64,000 nucleotides of DNA, taken from NCBI GenBank assembly GCA_033064195.1, contig JARBJD010000185.1:1-64000 (forward strand), given 5' to 3'. The notes beneath the pieces were generated by a model, which saw only the letters and a list, made by a program, of their open reading frames with translations, did not search any database and was not told where the DNA came from. How positions within the stretch are numbered: the stretch's first letter is position 1; each line of letters begins with the position of its first letter. The position numbers and the translations under genes are program-made. Origin of the DNA: Blattamonas nauphoetae (Eukaryota; Preaxostyla; Oxymonadida). Below, one piece after another: positions 36,468 to 48,200 of this stretch.

Positions 36468-39400
36468 TCAGAACTCGGCCGTGTTTCCTGTGAGTTCGAC
36501 GGCTGGCTGCTGGAACTTCTCGTCGGAGTCGATGAGAGAGACGATCTCGTCGAGTGATGGTCGTTCTTTCGGGTCGAGTGACAGACATCTTGTGACAAGA
36601 TCGATCTTCGACTCGTTCGTCCACTTCTCCATCGCGGGGAGTGTTCCACATCCCAACTGACGCTGCGCATTCACATCGTCCAATTCCCCGAAGGGCACAA
36701 GACCAGTCTCTAATTCCCACAAGATCAGGCCAAGACTAAAAACTGGCGCCTTCAGAGTGTCGATGATCGCTTTCTTTTCTGCCACATCTGGCGCCATCCA
36801 TCTCTGACCTTCGATCTGTGCGGAGGGATGCGATGAATCTTGATGTTGGGAGAAGTGATCTGCCGAGTCGACGGTGCTGTCGTTCAGTAAAGGGAGTGAT
36901 GGCTCGCAAAAACTGTCGGCTGTTGGCTCGTTTTTTGGTTCTGTTTTCGGTTGAGGAATCATTTCGTGCTGTTGGAAGAGAAGGTTGTCTTGTGTGTCGA
37001 GGAAGATCCAGATTGGAGAAAGATGGGTCAGAATGGGCAGTTGGGGATTTATCCTCGCAATTTGCGAAATTCCACGAACAACCGCTGCGAATATGTGGTC
37101 TTTGTCGAATGGATCGTGTGGCTGTTTGTGGATCCGATTGAAGAGAGTGTCTGTCTTCGAGATTGGTGCAGTCACGACATTCCCTGCTTCACATCGAAGA
37201 ACCTCAGCGAAAGCCGTTTGATCTTCCATCTTAGCGGTCTTCTGTTTGTCGTCTGCAGGATTTGAGTGAAGCAGTGTCGATCCAATGGTCGTGGGAATGG
37301 TGTGGTGAAGGAGATTGTTCGTGTTTGTCGCTCGAATCGCGAAGACTGGATTTCCATCGATGTCTGTCACTCGCTGTGCTGTCATCTCGTCTTTCTTTTC
37401 TTCATTCTCTTCCACTTTGTCTCCCTCAACTTCCATCTCTTTCTTATCCAAATTTGACTCCTTTTTCGAGTGTCGTCGATGAAAAGCACAACACACAATG
37501 ATGAAGATTACCACAAGTGCAGCAACCGCAAATACCAACACTGGAATCAGCCACGGAAGCGTCTTCTTCGCTTGATCAAGAGAACGTGCCCTTTTGATCG
37601 CAGCTAAGCTCTTCTTCAGAACGAACGATTCTTCTGTTGTCTTGTTTCGTCCAAATGCTAGTCTGGCATGCCATTCGAATGTTGCGTCCAACGTGGACTT
37701 GATGTGGTCGAGAGTGACGACGAAGGAGAGTTTGGTGTCGGAGGAGAAGGTCGGGCTGAGAGTGTCAATGTCGAGAATGGTCATGTTTCGTGTTTTGTTG
37801 GTCGTGTCGTCCAGTTCTGTGATCTCCAATCCCAACCCACACGGAATTATCGACTGTCCCACAATCCGAACATCGAATGAACCATTCTCGTCTTTCACAA
37901 CTGTTTCTTTTTCGTTCAGTGTTGGAATGAAGAACGACTTGGAAGGATCAACAACTGTCGAGTTCAGAGTACAATCGACAGCGGAAATCCACGCTGATGG
38001 CGAGTCTTTCGATCCATCTCCTCCATTCAGACTTTCAACGGTGATCTTCCCTCCTTCTGAGCAGTGAATGTTCCGTCGCAAAGACGGGAAGTCGGACGAG
38101 GCAGGCGTGTTGTCGTGGAACGCGCATGATTCAATTTCGAGAGACCCTCCTTCCATGTTCACTGCTCCCTGCGACAGGTGCGTCAGATCGGTGTGTTTGA
38201 TGGTTGCTGAGCTGTTCACAAGTTGGATCATCCCAGTGTTTCACGAACAGAGAGGTCCTGATTCTTCGTTTCTTGTTTGTTCTGCTGTGTTGCCTATGAA
38301 TGAGCCTTCCTTCGCGCGGATCGTCGAATTGAGTGAGAAGAGAAAGACGAACGAAGGAGTTGATGATTCAATCACGACATCCACATTTCGAAGTTCCAGT
38401 GTCGCCTTGGAAACAACAATCATTCCTTCCTTTTCTCTAATCGATGCGGAGAAGCCAACCCGAAGTGTCGGATCAATGTTGCTTCCATTCTCAATCAGTG
38501 TTTGCATTCCTTCCGAAATCTCAATCGGGTCGAACTGTTCAGCGGAATCGAGAATCGCGAGTGTCACAATCTTCACATCCACCCGTTCAACAACATCCCA
38601 CGCGGTGTTCATCGACGAACATGGTTGAACTTGTGTTCCACAAGATGGAGACTTGGTGGTCGATGATGATGAGACATACAATGTGAGCGATGCTGGACGA
38701 TGAGGAGTGGTGAACGAGACGTCATTTCCCACAATGACGATATCGGACTCGTCTGTCACTTTTGTGATGGTGCTGACTTGGTAGGGTGTGTTAAACTGCA
38801 GAATGGACGATCCTCCGATCCCAATCTCGCCAGACATACCTTCCTCTTCGCTGGTGAATCGAACGACAAACGACTCCGATGATTGTAGAGTGACGAGATA
38901 ATCACCATCCAACACAAGATCAGTTCCTTCGAGGTGGACAACGAGTGATGTCGTGATGCTGTTCGGCTCGATCGTTGCTTTGGTGACTTTTGGAGGAAAA
39001 GGAATCTTCAGTGTCACGTCGTCGTTCACAATCACAGATTGACTGTTTTGATCTTCAACTGTAATGGAATATTGCTGACCAAAGAGGAGATTTGAATCGC
39101 CTGTTCCAGCAACAGGGAATCTGCACTCGATTCCATCTTCACACACAATTCCAATGGCAGTGAGCGGCGCGAGAGGGAGAACACGATTGATTGTCACAGT
39201 GAAAGGAGCTCCAGTCAATTTGATTCCGCCCAATCGAACAATCACTTCATTTCGAGTTGATGTGAGGATGGGATGGATTGTCTCGACACGAGCTGGCTCG
39301 TCCGGTGTGGTGAAAGTGATGGGTGTGGGAAGAGCGGCTGTCAGTGTTCCAAGAACCATCTTTTCGACGGTGTATGTTGTCTCGTATTCCAAAGTGGTTT

Positions 39401-42202
39401 CTGTTCCATACACAGAGACACTGCTCCTGCTTCAGCTGAAGAGAACGACACAGTGAAGAAGGAGTGCTCGTTGGTTCCGACTTTCTGGACAAACAGAGTC
39501 CAATCTTGTTCAGGCATTCTTTCAGCTTCGAGATCAAGTTCGACTTTGTTTGGATCGGCAGCAAGAACAGCTTGGACATCTTTCAGTGTGGGTCCTTTTG
39601 ACGAGGTGAACGATGATTGAGTGAGGATGATTTCGGAGGATTCAGAGGAGAGAGAGGAGAGAGTATACGAAGTGTTGAAGGAGAGAGACGATGAAGCATT
39701 TCCTTCGAACCAGTCTGATCTTCCAACTTCATCCGTTTCAAATGTCACAGGGAATGTCTGGCCAACTGTCAGTGTGGCCGTGAATGTTCCAGTCGATGGA
39801 AGATCTGTTCCTGTGATCGACAGTTGGAAGTGAGTATAATTCGTCGAGAGTGAAGATGAGATCCCTGTGACAATGGGAGGATTTGGGATTGTGATCGTGA
39901 GCGAGTGACTCACAACAAACCAGTCTGTTCCATCTGTGACCGCTTTTACAGTGTACGTCTCACCAAATTGGAGAGTGGTCGATGATTGCATCGAGCTGAT
40001 TGGGAAGACAATCGTGATTCTGGTTGCAGAGACGAAGACAATGTTGTCTGTTGAGGTTACGTCGATTCCCTCTCTTTCCAAAACAACCTGGAATGGTTGA
40101 GCTGAAAGACCGAGTCCTCCAAGTGTGATCGTTGCTTCACTGTTTTCCTTGTTCACAACAATCCCCTCCACCTGTGTGACCCTTTCCGATTTGAAAGGTG
40201 GGAAAGCAAAGCCAGATGCAACATGAATTGTCGTTTTCGGAGCTGACGTTGTAACAACTCTGTATCCCTCCAAAGGCAGTTGCAGAACGCCCTTGTCGCC
40301 GATTGTGGTGGTCAGCGTGGGAGTGCTGGATGAACCGGCGAACGAGAGAACGCGAGTGATCGTCGGAAAAGGAGAGGAGGGATCGAGAGTGGTGCCTGCG
40401 TTGTCGACGAGGAGTAGAATCTGCCCAGTGATGGGTTGGCTGAGTTTGAAAGAGAGTGCGATGGAGTCGTCTCCTTTATCCTTCACTCCAACACTCAGAA
40501 GATCGGCCGTGATGGAAGGATCAGGAAGGAGGTCGCTGCCGGACGATTTCTCGGCATTGAAGGAGTATCGTGGTTTTTCTGATGTGGAAACGCAGTTTGT
40601 CAGTATTGATGTCGTCACCTGCGATTCTGTCATGCTATAGAAATAGATATCCGATCCTTGGCCCCCTGTTGAACACTGCTGAAACTGCACAGAATCGATT
40701 TTGGTGATGGGAACGCCAAAGATGTAGATTCCTCCGCCGCTCCCGGCGGGAGGATTAGATGGCTCATTCAACTGTTTGCAGAGCGAGACGAGGCAGTTCG
40801 AGATTGTCAAGGAAGTTACATTGTTATCGTCCCACAGCCCGAGAGCGCCACCACTAGTCTGTGCTTCAGACTCGTGGAAGATGGTGTTTGAGATAGTGAC
40901 GGTGAGCATGTTCATCACAGCCACACTCCCTGCAGACCAAAGCACCACTGAGCATTCAACAAAACACGAATCGAGCAATGTGAATGACCCAGACTGCGTG
41001 TGCGAATTGACATAAACGGCTCCTCCCGTAGAAAGCCCCACGATGTTGGAAAATGAGCAATGCGACACTTTCACATCATAATCGGGGGCCTGGATGAAAA
41101 TCCCTGCACCGGATTGTCCTGTGAAGAGGACTTTGAAAGTGCAGAAGAAGAAGAAGACCGAAGTGTCGGTTGGTTTCTGCGTTACATTGAAGTGTGTGTA
41201 GGAGTGTGTTGGCGCTGTCTGCTTGCTGCGAGTGAAGGATGAGTATTGGCAGATGAGATTTCCACCTCGATTGAGGTCCATAATCGCAGTTCCGGAAAGA
41301 TAATCAACACATCTGTCGATTGATGATGACAAAAGGCGTTGGGAGAGACTAAGAGGCGATGATTGGGAAGAGGGACGTGGACTGGAACTTGTTGTGTTTT
41401 TGAACGAGCTGTGTGTGAGTGTGGTGACGATGCTTCCTTCAAACGGAGTGAAGTCCACGGGAGAAGTTGTGGGCGGCAGGGAGAGGTCGAGAAGAGGGCC
41501 TGTTCCGAGAATCATGTCCTTCGAATCGAAAGTGAGCAGTGTTCCACAAACTGTCACTGATCCTGACAATTCGTGCCTTTCATCCGGAAATGGTGCATTC
41601 GGAGATTCTTCATCTCGTTTATCGAATGGCCGAGTGAAGCTGACAAGTGGAAGGAGAGCGGGGCTCGAAGGAGAATGGTGCGAGCATTCCACGAATATGA
41701 TCGAGTTGTCTTCATAGCCAGTTCTGCTCGAGATCGAAAATGGAGGCGTATGAGCATTTGAGATGATGGTGCATGAGTGGATACGCACATTCGACGAGAT
41801 GAGCGAGGCGACGATCCATCCTTCTCGGCGACTGTCCAGCCGGAATGAACATAGATGGACGGTCGAATTCAGCCACCTGAACATCATGTGCGGGTGTTGT
41901 GATAGATGGCGAGATGGTGGGTCCACTTTATTTGTTTGATCAGATTGGGTAATTGGATTCTCTTCTGGCGCGAGAATTGTTTTGTTGCCGTGAAGAAACA
42001 AAGACACCGACGTAATCTCCAACTGATGAGCTTGATAAAGGCCTTCTGGTACAGCGATGATTGGGTCAGTATCAGAGTGGTGGACATCACGATAATCTGT
42101 GCGTGAAACGATGAAGTCTCTGAGAGATGACGGACTTCTGGGTTTGAAGAAGTGCACAGAGTTCGAAAAGACAACCATCAGCAACAGAGAGAAGAAATTC
42201 AT
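36468..42202 (-). pseudogene. Gene C: beta-helix/Ig-repeat/pseudokinase receptor, near-intact
   Basis: The start is the ATG at 42200-42202 (signal peptide MNFFSLLLMVVFSNSVHFF); an in-frame ATG 7 codons upstream is less good. Domains as in B: beta-helix about 60-560, Ig-like repeats about 570-1180, second beta-helix from CGTQVQPC, membrane helix about 1549-1570, and pseudokinase about 1640-1905. In place of the HRDLKPxN loop it has THLSPIWIF and there is no DFG, so catalysis is not expected. Breaks: a 4-base deletion near 39420 and an in-frame TGA at 38241-38243 where paralogues have Trp (LC-x-W). Without the deletion the frame is 1912 codons. It could still yield a secreted ectodomain, or a full product by read-through. 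Confidence 0.8.
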
Positions 42203-42296
42203 CGCTTGATGGTGGAAATACATCCGGAATTAAAATAAATGCATCTAAGGGTATGATCGAGAACGCGTTCTTCAATTGATCCACTCAGGGAGATTA
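42203..42296. promoter_or_regulatory. 94-bp divergent promoter of genes C and D
   Basis: The start codons of C (minus) and D (plus) lie only 94 bp apart, so both promoters must share this spacer. CTAAGGGTATGATCGA at 42245-42260 recurs about 35-50 bp upstream of the starts of E (51224-51239) and F (59532-59547). Confidence 0.6.
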
Positions 42297-45200
42297 ATGT
42301 TTCTCTTTTGGGTTGTCCACACCCTCCATTGTGTGAGGTCAACTCATGAGCCAGTGTTGTTCTCCGACCTCCTTTGGACATCCCTAAATCCAAATGCAGA
42401 AACTCTGGACGTTTCACTCACTCTCGACTCCACGAGAACATGCATGTTGGATCCCACAAGCCTCCACTCGATGAACATGCATGTCATCGGAGCAGACCAA
42501 AGAAACACGCTGACATTTGTTCGGGAGCGTCAAACCGATTTCCTGTTTTGCATTGAAAACACAACGCTCTCCCTGGAAAGCCTCTCGTTTAATGGGAGAA
42601 ATAGTAGAATCTGTCAAGGAACAGCGGATACCTTTTTTTCGCTCTCGAACTGCGTTGTTGACGACTGCGGACATCATGCAATTTTGGAATCCGATGGCTG
42701 GCTCTCAGCGATTTCGAGCAAGTTCTCTGTTGCGATTGGAATGACATCACATGGACTTGTTGACAGTCCCTCGGAATCGTGTCATTTTGTGCTCTCGGGG
42801 AGCATATTCCAGAATTGGCGAACGACCGAAGAAACGAGTCTGACTGGAACCGCCTTCGATCGGCTCGACCTATCGTTATGCCAATTTTCGAATGTTTCCC
42901 AAACGCACCGCGTCTCCGTTCAACCTCTCCATCGAACTTTTCAGACAACGTCGATTGTTGGCTGTGACTTGAACGATGTGGAGAACGATCTGTATGGAAG
43001 CATCAGCCGGGATATGAACAACCACAATTTGATCCACGCCACCAACACCACATTCTCTCGCAATTTCCATTCCGAATTCAACGCCTACACCACAACTTAC
43101 ACAACATCACAAAACACATCCCTAACCTCCAAAATCTCGTTCTCAGCCTGTCAATTCCTTCGATGCACATCCACCACGCATGGCGGCGGACTTTGCCACT
43201 CATCTTCATCGCCCTTAACCGTTTCCAACTGCAAATTCGAGTCCTGCTCAGCGTCAGCATTTGGCGGTGGAATTGCTTTTATCTCAACATCAGCAAGCGC
43301 AGTCACTGTTAATATTTCCGGAACAACATTTATTTCTTGCTCTGCTCACACTGGAGGAGGCGTCTACACTCTGCACAACTCTGCATTTCGAAATATCAAA
43401 GCCGAGCTGAAGAATTGTCATTATGAATCACTATCCGCTGTCCAACAATGTGCTTGCTTCCTAATGCTTCATGTCGACAATCCCTCCATCACGAACACTG
43501 TCATCCAAGACTGTTCAAATACAAAATATGAGGCTGGAGGTCGGGTTGGATCATCTGAAGGAAAGCTCACAATGGACAGCGTCTCCTTCCTCAGACTTCA
43601 AGCAGAAGGAAATGGTGCTTTTGCTCTCGACGATCTTTTTGGAACAGCTGCCTTCTCAAATCTTCGAATTGCTGGTTGCACAACTGTCGATAATTCACCG
43701 TTCGTTGTTGGTGTAAACATTCAGAAAACTGGATCAGACCCACTGAAGTTTGAAAACTGTTTGTTCGAGCACAACTGCCGGACCTCCGGTAAGGCCACTG
43801 GTCCAAATGATATTACGCTGAACGGAGAATGTGTGTACGCTTCCAAGGAAACTTTTCAGAACTGTTGGACAGCGTCAGGCCAACCATCAGTAAAAGCGAA
43901 AGGGGAGAGACATAACGATTGGATCGTGACGAATGATGTGATCCAGGTGGCGAATGCGACGGGGGAAGACAAGCTATTCTGTTGGGCACCTGGGAATCTG
44001 TGCCAGACGATGACAGACGTGATTGGGAACAGACTAGGGCCGTGGTATGTTGGGAAGATTGCGATGGGCGAAGGCGAAGACCACGAAAGGAAATTGGAGA
44101 TGAAGAGCCAGTCATTGGTTGTGGAGGGAAGTGGGAAGACGAAGACGACGATGATTGATGGAGGATCGTCTGTGCCACTCTTCACGATCACGACAGGAAC
44201 ACTGACAGCATCGGCTATCAAATTCATTCCATCCGCCTCATCGCATTTGATCACTCTGAGTGACGAAGGGACAGTTTCTGTGAGGGACAGTTCTGTTCAG
44301 TCGTTGGAGACGAACATAAAACTGTCGAAATCAGTGTTCTCTGTGTCAGCAGGAACTCTTCATCTGACTCGTGTTGTCTGCTCATCACTTTCTTTCACCG
44401 ACACGACAGTACTGTTCCTCTTCTCCTCTTCTGCCCGCTCTCTGACGCTGACGAACAGCTCTTTCACGTCTGTCTCATCGGGCAGAAGTGGATCTTGCCT
44501 TTGCTCGACAATCACGAATGGTCAATCAGTGAAAATGGGGGAAGAGGGAGGCTCAGACTCATTCTCGTCGTGTTCGTCAGTTGGAGATGGAGGCGCACTG
44601 AACGTGAAGCTGGTGGACGCAGGATCTCTCAGCATCATCTCCACTCGCTTCTCGAAATGTTCATCGAATGGTGTTGGAGGTGGATTGTTTGTGGATCTGT
44701 CGTCGACGACGAGTCAAACCAAATGGACTCTGAATTTGAGTGGAGCAACATTCGGAAGAGGCGCTGAGAAGAACACTGCAATGAAAGGACCGAACCTGTT
44801 TGTCACTGGGAAGTTCTTTGAGACAGCTGTGACTCCAAACATATTCCCAGCTGTGACTGGAGCAGAAAAGGGAGAGATGTGGGGTGAGGATTGGAACAGC
44901 TTTGTGAGCTCGTCGCTGTTGGTGTATCTTGCTCCCTTTTCGAACACAGCGATTGTTGGAGGATCGAATGCAGTTGATATTGATCGGTGTGGACACTTTG
45001 GAGTTGGATGTGTGTCGATCCAAAACGCTCTGAATCATGTGAAGACATCTGGATCTGACTCTCTCATTCTGTCCTTCGAATCTGGCGCAACTCTGAGTGA
45101 ATCTTTCTCCTTCGAAACATCCCAAACAGTTTCCTTCGAATCGGCCTCAGAATTACAAAAGATAATCAACGTTCTAGGATCTGGAAAGCTGTCAGTCGCT

Positions 45201-48200
45201 ATGGGCAAGCTTTCTTTGAATAAACTCTCATTCTCAACAACAGTTGCATCATTCTTTTCGTCGCTGATCACATTGAATGGGGGATCTCTGACAGTGACCG
45301 GATGTATCTTCTCTGGATTCAAATCGTCTGTGTCTGGAGGGATTGTGAGTGGGACACTGAGTTCATCATCGTCTCTTGTTGTGACTGGATCGTCATTCGT
45401 GTTGTGTAGTTCATCGTTGAATGGTGGAGCTGTTGCTGTGACGATCAGTGGGGGAAGTTTGTCGATTGTTCACCCGGCATTTGTGTTGTGCAGTTCATCG
45501 TTGAATGGAGGAGGGATTGCAGTCGAATGTGCTGAGAACACTCCATCGTCGTCACTTGTGATTCAAGCGTCGTTCAGGTCGTGTTCGTGTGGAGTTGGAC
45601 AGAAGGGTGATTGGGTTTTTGTTTCTGGAAGAGAGTTGTCAAAGCTGATTGATCCTTCGAACTGGGAAACGACAACAACTGGACTGTCGCAACCGTCAGA
45701 CTCGTCGAAGCTTTGGGGAGTGGACAGTTTGCCTTGTGGATCGTCTCTCTCGTCGTCGACGCTTCTTGTTTATCTGATTGGTCATTCTGGTTCATCGCTG
45801 TTCACGAGCAGTTCGACTGGATCGGAAGTGATTGGATGTGGGGAATCCTCGACGCCTTGCAAAACGCTCTCGATGTCGTTCAGTTGCCTCTCGTCCGCTG
45901 GCTCGAACACTCTGACCGTGATTGACTCGTCGACACTAGACGTCACTCTGACAAACTCCTTCCCCTCCCTGACCATCACTGGAACGGAATCTCCGTCGAA
46001 AGCACTATCTGTGACGTCATCTGGACGATTCTCTGTTCCCTCAAACACACTCTCGATCACCCATCTCTGTCTCTCTCCTTCGTCCGCACCTTTCTCCTCC
46101 TCACTCATCACAATCTCTGGACCCGGGATCGTGTCGGTCACATTGTGCTCGTTCTCTTCCTTCTCTCTCTCCCAGACTCCCCTCATCGATCATCAGAATG
46201 GAGAGCTGAGCCTGAAATCGGTCTCTTTTTCGAGCATCCACCGTTCAGATGGAAGTGGAAGCTGTCTTCATTCTGCGCTGAAAGGAGACATGAACAGGCT
46301 TCTGATTTGATCCCAGTGATCCCAGTCGGATCTGATCCCACTAAATACCTACAATACCATTTCGTTTCTTTCATTTCAAAAAAGTCTTCTTATATATGAT
46401 ATTTGAATGGAAAAAAAAGTAAAAAGGAAAATGGTCACTTCATAGATCATGAAAATGCAAACTTTGGGTGCTGCTGTTCAGTTTGTTCTACAACAATAAT
46501 TATAAAAACAAGTCGATAATGCGTTATTATGTCTTCTTTGATGGTTTTTTCTCACTGACAAAAGTCAATGAAGGGAATACATCGAAAAAAGAAGTGTTGG
46601 TGATTGTGATCGTGCGTGTTTTTGGGAAATAAGAGCTGTCTGAAATATTGAAGAGCATTATGTGAAAACAAGAAGTGAATTGAACATGATTAATGAAGTG
46701 ATAATGAGAAAATCTCAAAGGAAAAGAGTTGAAATATGATCTCAGTACAAATTTAGGCACTGACATCAATTGATCCCAGTTTTACCTATTTTGATGGGAC
46801 TACTCAGATGCCTGGACATGAAGCTTGAAGTTGATGATGTGTGGATGGATGATGTGAGTGTGTCGAATGGAAATGGGGATGGCTTCTTCGTTTCGTTCCC
46901 GTCGTCCCTCTCTTCGAATGTAGCTTCGTTCTCTCTGACCAATCTGCACTACGCGTCATCTCCGAGCAAGAACTCAGACACTGCAAAACCTCATTTCTTG
47001 TTCTTGACTGGATTCAACTTGTCGTCGTGGATTTCAGTTGGCGATTCTCGCTTCGCTGGATCGTTTGAAGGAGAGGATGTGAACGCTGAATGGCTGTGGA
47101 CAGAAGACGAACATGCGGAAATTGGATTGTCAGCGTCGCTTCTGTTCTATCTGATCGATGATGTCGGACCAGTTGGAGTTGATTCGAGTGGACTGGACAT
47201 TGCGAAGTGTGGATATCAAACAGTTTGGTGTCCGACTCTTCCTTCGGCGCTCGCGAAGCTTCCCTCGTCTCAATCATCGACTGTGGTTGTTCAGATGAGT
47301 GTTGACTTCAACACCTCGATCGCCTTCACATCCTCAACCATTCTGACAGGCTTGACTGGATCATCCCAACTCCTCGTTGGAGAGAATACTCAATTCCAAG
47401 TCCAAACAGACGATGTGAATCTGGACTTGTCATCGCTGGTCGTCGGTCTTCCCTCAGAACTGTCATCGTCGTGCTTGTTCCTCTCTTCGAAAGGATCTCT
47501 TTCCTTCGAAGCTGTTTCATTCGTGTCATCTGATCCAGCGAATGCGTTCTCGTCTCAGCTGATCTTCTCCACTGCTCCTCTCTCGCTAACAGATGTGAAT
47601 GTCACTTCTGTGTCTCTTTCGGGAGTTGCTCTGATCGAGTCGTGGAGTGATGTTTCGATTTCTGGATGCCATTTCACCTCGATTTCTCGCTCGACTGGAT
47701 TGGGAAGTGTGATTGACGCGAACATCTCTGAAACAACGAAAATGAAAGTGATCGATTCGACATTCGATGATTGTATTTGTGACTCGACGACAAACTGGAT
47801 TCTGCTGAAAGGAGTGAACTCCGAGACGAACGAACTCTCGTCGTGGAAGGACACATTCTCTCTCTCATCGCCTCGAAGTGGTGTGTTGGTACTTTTAAAT
47901 GAGCACGAACCATTCTCTCTGATTTCCGAACTGTATCCGCCTGGAGCATCTCTTGTCGTGACTTCATCTTCCGGGATTGATCATCGTCTGTGTGGAAACG
48001 AGTCTGTGCCGTGCCGAACAATCAGTGGAAGTGCTAGTGCAAGTGGTGGACGATCGTTCAGTGTTCGCGGATCGTGCTTGATGGGTGGAGAATTGTGGAT
48101 TGAAACAGACGGATTGACGATGGAAGGACTGAACTCGAATGTGGGGACGGTGCTGATGGATGGAACAAGCCAAATTATTCAGAGAGTTGCAGATTATCCG

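Noticed and set aside
38068-38628. Long plus-strand open frames (186, 157 codons) opposite B and C
   Set aside because: They are antisense shadows of the serine-rich beta-helix and tail coding sequence; both copies show them only because B and C are duplicates.
46527-46769. Minus-strand frame inside the hAT element of gene D
   Set aside because: No resemblance to a hAT transposase or any domain; AT-rich composition explains it.
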